A stretch of DNA of 7,634 bases from an uncultured Planctomycetaceae bacterium (GCA_903823545.1 CAIJTL010000877.1:1-7634), one strand, 5' to 3'. Numbered from the stretch's first letter, positions 1 to 6,735 are shown. Notes: generated from the sequence alone by a model not told the origin. Program-made: numbers and translations.

Positions 1-8
1 AATCGCTT

Positions 9-1247
9 CTAGCAAACGACCGGGCGTTTGCGATCGTCTTTCGATCGGAACGGCGGCAACGAATCGCGAGAATCGTTGTTGCCATTTCGCCACAAGCTTG
101 TGCCGAGCAAGCTGACGGTTCCGAAGAGCGAGGCCCATTGTGAGTATGACAGTGAATCGTTTTCGATTTCTGTCGACGGTTTGCCGTTGTCTGATTCAGC
201 AGAAATCGTCTGTTTTGTGTCGCCGGCGCCTCGAACAAATCGAAGCATCGAACTGGTTCCACTGACGATGCCAATGGTCGGGAACTTCGCGAAGAATGAT
301 TCTGACTTAGTCATCTCGCGACCCACAACAGTTGTCGGCGAAGTGCTCACGGACTCGATGGTTGCCAATGCCGCCGCATCTGATACCGAATCGTCACGAG
401 AACTCGGGGCGAGCGTTTCGATGGTCACTTGGCTGGCAGCAATGGTTTGTGATGCGTTTTCAGCGGAAGCGAGAGTCTCAAATTTGGCCGCCTGGCCTAC
501 GTTGCTCATTGCGACCGATTCAGTCTCGACTCGTTTCGACCACGAAGCGACTTCGGCCTTCGCCGCAGCCAGAAGATCTGCATTGTCAGATTCGTCCGCT
601 TTCACGGTCACCGCAGAGTTTTGCTTTGCCGATCCGTTCGAAATGGCATTTGCAAGACTGAAGTTGCTTGAGGCGCTTTGTGTGCTACTGGTTGCAGTGT
701 TACTGGAGCTGGAGGCAACAGGACGGTCACTTGTTTGGGAAGATGGTGAGTTGAATGAATCAGAGGCCCCGTCGTCGAAGAGTCCACTACTCATCAACGC
801 GTCCATCGTCGTCCCGTCGTAGAGCTTCACTGACAGGACATCTTCGTAAAAAAAGTCTGGCTCTGAAGACCACAATTCGGCGAGTAATGAATTCGTCAGT
901 GTCGCCTTAGTCGTGTCGAGTGCATGACCGTTGGACGTGACTGGAGTGACCGATGCCGGTAACTCCTGTGCGAGACCATAATCCACGAACGAATCATCCT
1001 CCCAGCAACCGCCGCCGTAATCTTCGCCGTAGAGATCATCTGCCTGAGACGCCGGTGCCAGCGAATCACTCGATGTTTCTTCTATCAACCAATAAGCGTC
1101 AGCGGTTTCAACGACCAATACCGCAGCGAGGTTTAAGCGAGCTTCAAGAGCTTCCAGTCGCGATGTCGCGCAACGTCTGATTCGGGAACGTTGAGTTGAT
1201 TTTGTCCAAGACTGCCAGCGACTTGACCATGACAGCATGCGATTCAT
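9..1247 (-). CDS. Ser/Thr/Ala-rich putative exported protein with LEPR-XLL-like N-terminus
   Basis: This 412-residue protein has no enzyme or fold I recognise. The N-terminus is strongly basic (residues 10-30), followed by RLEALEARLNLAA at 30-42 and a short hydrophobic stretch to about 46. This resembles the planctomycete LEPR-XLL motif, found at the N-terminus of large secreted or surface proteins. Residues 50-160 are acidic and aromatic. Residues 160-310 are low-complexity Ser/Thr/Ala/Asn with few aromatic residues, probably disordered or a stalk. A hydrophobic segment at about 369-386 precedes a charged tail ending in Cys412, so a C-terminal membrane anchor is possible. I chose Met at 1247 because AGAAAGG (1255-1261) lies 7 bases upstream. 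The frame stays open to an ATG at 1367, but that adds 40 residues ahead of the motif and crosses a hairpin. The gene follows the sigma factor/kinase operon on the same strand, beyond a terminator. Coding status is fairly sure; function is unknown. Confidence 0.72.
   Translation of the reverse strand: MNRMLSWSSRWQSWTKSTQRSRIRRCATSRLEALEARLNLAAVLVVETADAYWLIEETSSDSLAPASQADDLYGEDYGGGCWEDDSFVDYGLAQELPASVTPVTSNGHALDTTKATLTNSLLAELWSSEPDFFYEDVLSVKLYDGTTMDALMSSGLFDDGASDSFNSPSSQTSDRPVASSSSNTATSSTQSASSNFSLANAISNGSAKQNSAVTVKADESDNADLLAAAKAEVASWSKRVETESVAMSNVGQAAKFETLASAENASQTIAASQVTIETLAPSSRDDSVSDAAALATIESVSTSPTTVVGREMTKSESFFAKFPTIGIVSGTSSMLRFVRGAGDTKQTISAESDNGKPSTEIENDSLSYSQWASLFGTVSLLGTSLWRNGNNDSRDSLPPFRSKDDRKRPVVC
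46..89. repeat. 44-bp imperfect palindrome inside the 3' end of the surface-protein gene
   Basis: Arms 46-67 and 68-89 pair at 16 of 22 positions with no loop. Except for the adjacent pairs 55/80 and 56/79, every mismatch falls on third codon positions, which coincide on both strands here. As a result the sense strand reads RNGNNDSRDSLPPFR and the opposite strand reads the similar RNGGNESRESLLPFR. The element covers the codons just after the C-terminal hydrophobic segment. Function is unknown; it may be chance or the trace of an inserted palindrome. Confidence 0.5.
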
Positions 1248-1305
1248 CGCCGAACCTTTCTGAAGTCCGAAACTCTGTTGAGAAATACGAAATATTGGAA
1301 TCGCT

Positions 1306-1356
1306 CCTTGAGGCAGGACGAGCAGTGCGTCTTGCTCGTTGGCAACAGCCTCAAGG
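1306..1356 (-). promoter_or_regulatory. Hairpin in the leader of the surface-protein gene
   Basis: CCTTGAGGC (1306-1314) pairs perfectly with GCCTCAAGG (1348-1356). Inside it ACGAGCA (1318-1324) pairs with TGCTCGT (1333-1339) around an 8-base loop, with an asymmetric internal loop between the stems. On the minus strand the structure ends 58 bases before the start codon at 1247. No U-run follows, so it does not look like an intrinsic terminator. It may stabilise the mRNA or bind a regulator. The rest of the 328-base gap 1248-1575 holds the ribosome binding site at 1255-1261 and the terminator at 1505-1530; I found no convincing promoter in it. Confidence 0.45.
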
Positions 1357-1504
1357 CGCAACTCCAACTATTTGGTATTGCCATTCCTCAACGTTGGCCA
1401 GGGAGTTACTCCGTCACACCGGACATTTCACACAAACCCGAAACGGAAAAACTGTGCTGGGTTGAGGTTTTCGTTGGATTGGCGAATTGGTTGCGTGGAT
1501 TTTC

Positions 1505-1530
1505 AAAAAAACTTTCGAGCCATCGAAAAG
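1505..1530 (-). terminator. Rho-independent terminator of the sigma factor/kinase operon
   Basis: On the minus strand an AT-rich stem, TTTCGA / TCGAAA (about 1513-1518 with 1523-1528), closes a 4-base loop and is followed at once by seven T residues (plus-strand A-run 1505-1511). It lies 46 bases past the kinase stop codon. The stem is short and not GC-rich, so efficiency may be modest, but position and U-tract fit. It separates the operon from the surface-protein gene. Confidence 0.6.
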
Positions 1531-1575
1531 AAGGTCACCTTGGCCTGGGGAATTCGCAATTCGGTCGGCAAATCA

Positions 1576-3846
1576 TCACTTCTTGACTGCGGACCGGAGC
1601 TGGGATAGTTCGTGGCGTTGTGAAGCAATCCATTCTTGGCGACTAGGTTCTGGAGTCGTTCGATCTTGGGAATCTAACCGATTCAAGTGTTGATCAATCT
1701 GATCGAGTCGCTGATTGGCGTCGGCTTGATGGTCGATTCGGAACTCAAAGAGGGCCAAGTTACGGATCAAGAGGATTGCCGTTTGTTGATCACGTAACGT
1801 CGCATCGGTTGATTCAAGCAGTTGCATCGCACACTTTTCTGCACAGTGAAGAATCTCGAAGGCTTCAAAAAAGTCCTGCCGTTCAAGCGGTTCATTGGCG
1901 AGTTGCCCAATCGTTGCGATTGCCTCTCGACGTTGCTGAAGACTGCTTGCTGATCGTGAGGCGATGCGTCCCAGCGTCTCGCAACCGAAACGACGTTCGC
2001 GACGTGCGTCATCGAGTTGTCCGAGTCGAGCCAAAGTTTCGCTCAGCCGGATTCGCGCCCGAGCGATGTCGCTGATGTGAGTCGGATCAGACTCGTTCTT
2101 CGCAAGCGCATCGAGTACTCGCACGCATTCGGTAATGAGCTTTTCAGTTTCGAGTTTGTATTCGTCACCGAGTTGTCGCATCAGTTCTGCGAGTCGCACT
2201 TTCATCGTCACGGCGGCGATTTGCCAATCGCGTCTCTGTGGTTGTTCCACGTTCAGTTCGCGAAGAAGTGCGATGGCGGTTTCTTGATGTGATCGTGCGG
2301 ATTCCAGTTGTCCATGCTTGGCCTGCGATTCACTCAGTCGATCATGAACGACGGCGATCGCTGGCCGAACATCGTCGTGATTGAACTGGCGAATTGCCGT
2401 GAGCCGCTCAAGTAATTCGTTCAAAGTCGATTGATCGTCGGCGTTCTGAACTGCCGCGACGAGCGATTGAGTCAGTTGCGAAAGTTCTTGGCGAAGTTGT
2501 GCGGCCTCTCGGCGCAGTTGCTCGCTTTCAATGCGAACGGCCGCCAATTCGCGCGACATGGTTGCTTGCGGTCGCGCGTATCTCGCGAGGTCTGCCGATC
2601 CCGCTAATAGCACAACGACAACGATTGCGTTGAGCGTCGCGAGCGTCGGGTTTCGACGACACCAACGCCACGTCCGTCCGATGACGCCAATCGGTCTCGC
2701 GTGGACCGGCTGATCATCGAGCCAACGTTGCAAATCGGTCGCGAATTCCGCCGCGGTTCCGTATCGCAGAGAAGGTTCCTTGGACATCCCCTTCAGGCAG
2801 ATTGTTTCGAGATCACGTGGCACTCGATCATTCAGTCGGCGTGGTGGGATCGGCTCTTCGTGCAATGCTTGTGAGAGGACCATGCGGACGACACCACGAA
2901 ATGGTCGCTCGCCGGTCAGCATCTCATACAACAGAACCGCCATGCTGTAGATGTCGCTGCGAGCATCTGCGTCTTGTGGCCGACGGATTTGTTCGGGGCT
3001 CATGTAGGCTGGCGTTCCGGCGATGAAACCTTCTTGCGTGAGTTCCTCAGTTGTGTTTGTCACGCGAGCCAGCCCGAAATCAGCCAGCTTGAGCGGTAGG
3101 GAGTCACTGTTCGACGAGTTCGATTGAGTGATCAACAAGACGTTTGACGGCTTCACGTCTCGATGCACGATGCCGTGTCGGTGAGCCTCACTTAAACCGC
3201 AAGCAATTTGCCGAGCAATCGCGGCAGCTTCACGCGGCGAGATTGCACGATCTCCCCGCAAACGTGTTTCGAGTGATTCACCGTCGATGAATTCCATGAC
3301 CAGAAACGGCAAGCCGTCTGGGGTCATTCCAACCTCAAAGACTTTGACGATCCGCTCATCTTCGAGTGTTGCGACCGCCCGCGCTTCACGCTCAAAACGA
3401 GTCCTCGCCTCTGCGTGTCCCGCCCACTGCGGACGGAGCACTTTGATTGCCACTCGTCGTCCCAAACGGCTATCGCGCGCGGCGAATACTTGACCGGTTC
3501 CGCCTGAACCCAGCTCTGCTTCGATCTGGTAAGGTCCCAACCAACCGAGCGGTGCTTCGTCAGAAATGGGACCACTGAAACGTGGTGATTTCGAGGTACT
3601 GGTTGGCTCCGTCAAAACTGACCAGGATGCGAAGGGGCGCTCGCGAAGCCGATTCAGCAGGTCTTGTAATCCGGGTTCAGTCACCGCTGGCACGTTGATG
3701 ACCGGAGAATGATCGCTGGTCAACGAATCCAAGGATTGTTGGCATCCGAGGCATTCTGCGACATGAGCGACGACACTTGAGTGCTCAATGTCGCTCAGTT
3801 CGTCATTCAGAAACCGTCGCAGTTGTGGGGGCGAAGGGCAGGCCAT
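1576..3846 (-). CDS. Membrane Ser/Thr protein kinase with N-terminal zinc anti-sigma-like domain
   Basis: This 756-residue protein is a Hanks-type kinase that should phosphorylate Ser/Thr in a cytoplasmic partner. Residues 1-40 form a ZAS-like zinc site: Cys3, then His28-x3-Cys32-x2-Cys35, the spacing of zinc-binding anti-sigma factors. The kinase domain spans about 105-375: glycine loop GSGGTGQV 113-120, Lys135 (VAIK), probable helix-C Glu154, catalytic HRDVKPSN 228-235 with Asp230, DFG 256-258, SPE 283-285 and Asp298. All core catalytic residues are present, so activity is expected. A basic stretch at 391-399 precedes a single membrane segment at about 401-418. The C-terminal 335 residues start as a coiled coil (430-465) and continue as helical, TPR-like repeats (about 500-680), probably on the far side of the membrane as sensor or scaffold. 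The start lies 6 bases after the sigma factor stop, with only a weak SD-like CGGAAG, so translational coupling is likely. Kinase identity is certain; partner and signal are inferred. Confidence 0.95.
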   Translation of the reverse strand: MACPSPPQLRRFLNDELSDIEHSSVVAHVAECLGCQQSLDSLTSDHSPVINVPAVTEPGLQDLLNRLRERPFASWSVLTEPTSTSKSPRFSGPISDEAPLGWLGPYQIEAELGSGGTGQVFAARDSRLGRRVAIKVLRPQWAGHAEARTRFEREARAVATLEDERIVKVFEVGMTPDGLPFLVMEFIDGESLETRLRGDRAISPREAAAIARQIACGLSEAHRHGIVHRDVKPSNVLLITQSNSSNSDSLPLKLADFGLARVTNTTEELTQEGFIAGTPAYMSPEQIRRPQDADARSDIYSMAVLLYEMLTGERPFRGVVRMVLSQALHEEPIPPRRLNDRVPRDLETICLKGMSKEPSLRYGTAAEFATDLQRWLDDQPVHARPIGVIGRTWRWCRRNPTLATLNAIVVVVLLAGSADLARYARPQATMSRELAAVRIESEQLRREAAQLRQELSQLTQSLVAAVQNADDQSTLNELLERLTAIRQFNHDDVRPAIAVVHDRLSESQAKHGQLESARSHQETAIALLRELNVEQPQRRDWQIAAVTMKVRLAELMRQLGDEYKLETEKLITECVRVLDALAKNESDPTHISDIARARIRLSETLARLGQLDDARRERRFGCETLGRIASRSASSLQQRREAIATIGQLANEPLERQDFFEAFEILHCAEKCAMQLLESTDATLRDQQTAILLIRNLALFEFRIDHQADANQRLDQIDQHLNRLDSQDRTTPEPSRQEWIASQRHELSQLRSAVKK

Positions 3847-3852
3847 CGGAGT

Positions 3853-4461
3853 TCAAGCTTCCGTTCCACCGAGTCGTTCGACCTCTTCGCGAAGAGACTT
3901 CACGACTCGCGATTTCGCAACATAGACCTCCGCGACCGGCATCGACAACCGCACTGCGACCTCGGCCGCGGAAAGACCTTCTGTCGCCAACAACCGATAG
4001 GCGTCCCAAGTATGTGGTTGAACTCGCAACCGCACGCGTTCCTCCGCCTCACGCAGCAGCGTTCGTTCTGCCTCTTCTTCCAACGCAGCGGTCAACTCAC
4101 TGATTGCTCCGGGATCTTGAATGGCCGCCAGCACTTCGCCGATACGCGTATCGCCACTGCCGCGATCCGGTCCCGACAAGTCTGCCATAAAGTCTCGAAC
4201 AGCGTTGTTCGTGACAGTCTTCAGCCAACCGCGAAAACTTCCTCGCCGAGGATCGTATTCAAACGACCGAATGACCTTGACCAACTTGCCAAGCACTTCT
4301 TGAGTCACATCCGCCGCGTCCGATTCTTGAAGTCGATATCGCCGACACCAGCCATAAATTCGAGGCGTGTAACGTTCGACAAATTCATTCCACGCCTCTC
4401 GATCATCCAACTCTCGCAACCGCATCAGCAATGTGCCACTTGTTGGAGTGTCGTCTGTCAT
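3853..4461 (-). CDS. ECF-type RNA polymerase sigma factor
   Basis: This 202-residue protein has the size and two-domain layout of an extracytoplasmic-function sigma factor, which directs RNA polymerase to a small regulon. Region 2 covers about 23-95: WNEFVERYTPRIYGWCRRY, then DAADVTQEVLGKL at 48-60 (region 2.2, core binding) and RRGSFRGWLKTVTNNAVRDF at 72-91 (regions 2.3-2.4, -10 recognition). A linker of about 40 residues follows. Region 4 covers about 140-195, with the helix-turn-helix LSAAEVAVRLSMPVAEVYVAKSR at 163-185 for -35 recognition. The opening TLLMRLRELDD is typical of planctomycete ECF factors paired with Ser/Thr kinases. The ATG at 4461 has no clear Shine-Dalgarno sequence. The kinase gene follows after 6 bases. 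Its regulator is probably the kinase, through the zinc domain, phosphorylation or both. The DAED motif of region 2.2 reads DAAD, so the acidic patch is only partly kept. Target genes cannot be named. Confidence 0.95.
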   Translation of the reverse strand: MTDDTPTSGTLLMRLRELDDREAWNEFVERYTPRIYGWCRRYRLQESDAADVTQEVLGKLVKVIRSFEYDPRRGSFRGWLKTVTNNAVRDFMADLSGPDRGSGDTRIGEVLAAIQDPGAISELTAALEEEAERTLLREAEERVRLRVQPHTWDAYRLLATEGLSAAEVAVRLSMPVAEVYVAKSRVVKSLREEVERLGGTEA

Positions 4462-4523
4462 GAGTGGTACTCAGCGAGGCGAAGAGTCTTGCACCGAATG
4501 TGGAAAAATTATTGAAACGTTGC

Positions 4524-4664
4524 GTCCGGTCTCCTGACCGAGACACTCTCCGCCCGACCGAAGGTCTCCCAGAAGCCAATAGGACGATGCGGTGAGATAT
4601 CTTGGTCCGTAGCACTCGGGGAGACCTGCGGTCGAAAGAGTGTGGCTCGGTCGGGAGACCGGAC
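4524..4664. repeat. Composite inverted repeat built of four small palindromes (REPIN-like)
   Basis: The outer arms 4524-4549 and 4637-4664 are inverted copies with one mismatch and a 2-base insertion. The inner arms (about 4555-4570 and 4618-4633) continue the inverted similarity around a 47-base centre. Each arm carries its own mini-hairpins: CGGTC-tcct-GACCG (4527-4540), GACC-gaa-GGTC (4556-4566), GACC-tgc-GGTC (4623-4633) and CGGTC-ggga-GACCG (4648-4661). It fills the gap between the hydrolase stop codon (12 bases away) and the sigma factor leader. No transposase is present. It may be a REP/MITE-type element that also acts as a transcription barrier. Confidence 0.75.
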
Positions 4665-4675
4665 ACTACCAAAAC

Positions 4676-5461
4676 TTACTTCGGCAGTGTCCCTTTGATG
4701 ATTTCGGCTTCCCATTCGTCAAGCAGAGGCCAGTCGATCGCGCAGGTCCCGAAGTCCGCCATGTGTTGATAGCGGTCGAGCCGATCAATCGCTTTTTGCA
4801 GCAATCCCTTTTCTTTGCGGAACGATGGCCCGTGGCTCGGAAGCAGCCATTCAATGTCGCTCGCCTGGATTCGTTTCAGCGAATCAATGAATGCGGGAAT
4901 GTCGCTGCCGTGATGCGCATCAATGTGGCCGACGCAGCCGTCGCGATAAATGTTGTCGCCTGAGAACAACAGATTCCCCATGCGAAACGCGAGTTGGCTG
5001 TGGGTGTGCCCCGGAGTGTGCCACGTTTCCAGCGTGAAATCGCCGACCGTGAGAACATCGCCATCAGCGATCGCTCGATCAATCTTGATCGCGGGCAGAT
5101 CGATCGAAATCCCTTGAGCACTGACTTCGGCGTATGTTCGCACTCGGTCGCCTGCCGCGAGCAGGGTCAGGCACTCTTCGTGGCCGACCGATTCGGCGTT
5201 CGGGAGCAATTCCTTCGCTCGCTTAAAGCCCTGAATGTGATCCACGTCGGCGTGCGTCGCGATTAGGTATTTGCAGTTTGCGAGCGGAAAATCCATCTGA
5301 CGAATGAGCTCAATGATCTCGTCGGTCGTGTCGGCGTAACCGATATCGACTAGCAACCACTCCTTGGTGTCACCGACTAAGTAAACACAGCAACCGAGCC
5401 GTCGACGGGCTTGGTAGTTCATCTCAATGACGTTTGGAAACAACTCTCGCCGAGGCAACAT
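4676..5461 (-). CDS. Metallo-beta-lactamase-fold hydrolase
   Basis: This 261-residue protein is a member of the metallo-beta-lactamase superfamily, probably a soluble hydrolase with a dinuclear metal site. The metal ligands are visible in order: HADVDH at 70-75 (His70, Asp74, His75), TPGHTHSQ at 149-156 (His152), SGDN at 167-170 (Asp169) and SHGP at 209-212 (His210). The second His of the usual HxHxDH motif is Asp72, a variant seen in several subfamilies with TH-x-D-x-DH. The overall style resembles glyoxalase II-like and other small hydrolases, but nothing fixes the substrate. There is no signal peptide or membrane segment. The start at 5461 is well supported by AGGAGA (5470-5475) with 8-base spacing. 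The gene is transcribed divergently from scpB and sits upstream of the sigma factor operon, separated by the composite inverted repeat, so it is probably monocistronic. Family assignment is firm; the reaction is unknown. Confidence 0.92.
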   Translation of the reverse strand: MLPRRELFPNVIEMNYQARRRLGCCVYLVGDTKEWLLVDIGYADTTDEIIELIRQMDFPLANCKYLIATHADVDHIQGFKRAKELLPNAESVGHEECLTLLAAGDRVRTYAEVSAQGISIDLPAIKIDRAIADGDVLTVGDFTLETWHTPGHTHSQLAFRMGNLLFSGDNIYRDGCVGHIDAHHGSDIPAFIDSLKRIQASDIEWLLPSHGPSFRKEKGLLQKAIDRLDRYQHMADFGTCAIDWPLLDEWEAEIIKGTLPK

Positions 5462-5469
5462 GCCGGCGC

Positions 5470-5475
5470 TCTCCT
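5470..5475 (-). promoter_or_regulatory. Ribosome binding site of the hydrolase gene
   Basis: AGGAGA on the minus strand lies 8 bases before the ATG at 5461. It is the strongest Shine-Dalgarno sequence in the window and fixes this start. scpB, gatB and the sigma factor gene lack a comparable site. Confidence 0.75.
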
Positions 5476-5606
5476 GGCTGAATTTGAGGGATGATGTGAT
5501 TTGAAGTTGCTCGACCTTCTGAATGACCGAGCGAGCGATCGCCTAAGCTAACGCCTTCACCCTTCACACTACAGGGACCGCGCCGAGAAAGGATTTTCGG
5601 CAAGGT

Positions 5607-5629
5607 AACTGAGAAGCAGTTTCAACTGC
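5607..5629. promoter_or_regulatory. Overlapping dyads between divergent genes (possible operator)
   Basis: GCAGTT-tc-AACTGC (5616-5629) is a perfect 14-bp dyad. Its left half also pairs with AACTG at 5607-5611 across a 5-base gap, so three alternating half-sites lie in 23 bp. The site is in the shared upstream region of the hydrolase and scpB, about 50 bases before the candidate scpB promoter. A dimeric repressor or activator could bind here; no regulator gene is in view, and chance is possible. Confidence 0.3.
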
Positions 5630-5677
5630 CGATCGTGCGCGTCGCAAGAAGTCGGCAAGCACAAAGTCGGAGGCATC

Positions 5678-5707
5678 TTGTCCCGCGTTTGCGAACCGTG
5701 GTATCGT
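5678..5707 (+). promoter_or_regulatory. scpB: Candidate housekeeping promoter of scpB
   Basis: TTGTCC (5678-5683) and TATCGT (5702-5707) are spaced by 18 bases and resemble sigma-70 -35 and -10 boxes with several mismatches. Transcription would start near 5714, giving a leader of about 38 bases before the ATG at 5752. I saw no equally good promoter for the divergent hydrolase in the 290-bp gap 5462-5751. Confidence 0.35.
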
Positions 5708-5751
5708 CCGAGCGACACTTTTTTCGATATTGAAAACACAAAGCCCCTTTC

Positions 5752-6630
5752 ATGGACGAAACGCAAACCAACCTCAATGCAGAGCCGGACGACGAATCGG
5801 TCGTTGACGATCCGTCGTGGGATGAGCCGTTACTGGCGGATGATCTCGAACAGGCTTATCTGCGAGCACTCGAAGCGACCGAAGCGATTGAACGCGAAAT
5901 GGACTCGATGCCGCACGATGGCGATGTGGCGGATGAGTCGGCAGACGCGAGTGGTGAGATTGGCGAAACCCTTGTCGTCGACACGCCCGTTGCGGCGGAG
6001 ACCGCGCACACGGATGAACCACAAGCAATTTCTGTCACAGATAGAGCTAAGCCTGCGGAACTCTCCGTCCATTCTGCGACTCCGGAGCCATCGCGAGTCT
6101 CTGAAAAGCATGTCGTCGAGGCCGCGTTGTTTGTCGGCGGAATGCCGTTGACGGCGAAGAAGCTTAGCGGGCTGTTTCATACCGATCACGGTTTTGGTTT
6201 TGTCGAATGCCTGATTGATGAGCTCAATCAGCAATACCAAAAAGAAGGGCGCCCTTATTCGATCACGTTGGGTGAAGGTGGCTACCGCATGACGCTGTTG
6301 CCGGACTTCGACAGCGTTCGCAACAAAGTGTTCGGCTACGGCCCGAAGGATGTGAAGCTCTCGCAAGACGCGCTCGAAGTGCTGTCGCTCGTCGCGTACA
6401 AGCAGCCGATCACAAAGTCGCAGATGGAATCTTTAGGGAAAGCGAATCCCGGCCCACTGCTACGGCAACTGCTGCAACGCGAACTGATCCGCATCGACCG
6501 CGAACACTCAGCCAGCGAGTCGCAACGCAAAAGCGATCCCCCATACGCGACGACCCCGCGATTTCTCTCTCTCTTCGGACTCGGCAGTCTGCACGACCTG
6601 CCAATCGCGGAAGATTTCAACTTCAAGTAG
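5752..6630 (+). CDS. scpB: Segregation and condensation protein B (ScpB)
   Basis: ScpB dimers bind ScpA (kleisin) and regulate the SMC condensin complex that compacts and separates chromosomes in the cytoplasm. The conserved core starts at about residue 117: SEKHVVEAALFVGGMPLTAKKLSGL (first winged helix, about 117-184), then LSQDALEVLSLVAYKQPITKSQ at 203-224 and YATTPRFLSLFGLGSLHDLP at 265-284 (second winged helix, the hallmark ScpB ending). The protein has 292 residues against about 180-200 in Bacillus. The excess is an acidic, Asp/Glu/Ala-rich N-terminal extension of about 115 residues, probably disordered. The ATG at 5752 has no Shine-Dalgarno sequence; the next in-frame ATG (5899, Met50) has no better one, so the longer form is kept. 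The usual partner scpA is not adjacent. A perfect 31-bp inverted repeat begins 11 bases after the stop codon and may end or protect the transcript. Identity is firm; the role of the extension is unknown. Confidence 0.93.
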   Translation: MDETQTNLNAEPDDESVVDDPSWDEPLLADDLEQAYLRALEATEAIEREMDSMPHDGDVADESADASGEIGETLVVDTPVAAETAHTDEPQAISVTDRAKPAELSVHSATPEPSRVSEKHVVEAALFVGGMPLTAKKLSGLFHTDHGFGFVECLIDELNQQYQKEGRPYSITLGEGGYRMTLLPDFDSVRNKVFGYGPKDVKLSQDALEVLSLVAYKQPITKSQMESLGKANPGPLLRQLLQRELIRIDREHSASESQRKSDPPYATTPRFLSLFGLGSLHDLPIAEDFNFK

Positions 6631-6641
6631 GCTGCAATTCG

Positions 6642-6735
6642 ATGTTTAACCTCAACGCCAACGGCGTGAGCGAATCTGCGGGACGAAATTCTCACTGAGC
6701 AATCCGCTCACGCCGTTGGCGTTGAGGTTAAACAT
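6642..6735. repeat. Perfect 31-bp inverted repeat between scpB and gatB
   Basis: Arms 6642-6672 and 6705-6735 are exact reverse complements separated by 32 bases. Each arm contains a smaller palindrome, ACGCC-aac-GGCGT (6655-6667) and ACGCC-gtt-GGCGT (6710-6722). There is no T-run after the right arm, so it is not a classical terminator, although a 31-bp RNA stem would strongly block 3' exonucleases. The perfect match suggests recent insertion or gene-conversion-like maintenance. The remaining 132 bases to gatB (6736-6867) show only a weaker stem, TCGATGC / GCATCGA (6741-6747 with 6803-6809). Confidence 0.88.

Noticed and set aside
70..75. A possible defect in the hydrolase because HxHxDH reads HADVDH (protein residues 70-75)
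   Set aside because: TH-x-D-x-DH is a regular variant in the superfamily and the remaining metal ligands are all intact. The numbers are protein residues; the codons lie at about 5237-5254.
28..822. Long plus-strand open frame of 264 codons opposite the surface-protein gene
   Set aside because: It starts on TTG, has no Shine-Dalgarno sequence and no recognisable domain, and it is the shadow of the minus-strand gene that carries the LEPR-XLL-like motif and a good ribosome binding site.
1248..1367. N-terminal extension of the surface protein to the ATG at 1367
   Set aside because: It would put 40 residues before the basic/LEPR-like N-terminus and read through the nested hairpin; the ATG at 1247 has a well-spaced AGAAAGG.
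3781..4515. Plus-strand open frame of 244 codons over the sigma factor gene
   Set aside because: It is antisense to clear sigma region 2 and 4 motifs, with no ribosome binding site and no domain of its own.
1390..4522. Heptamer CAACGTT upstream of both the surface-protein gene (1390-1396) and the sigma factor gene (4516-4522) as a shared ECF promoter
   Set aside because: The same heptamer also occurs inside the kinase gene, the distances to the start codons differ (143 and 55 bases), and no second conserved box follows.
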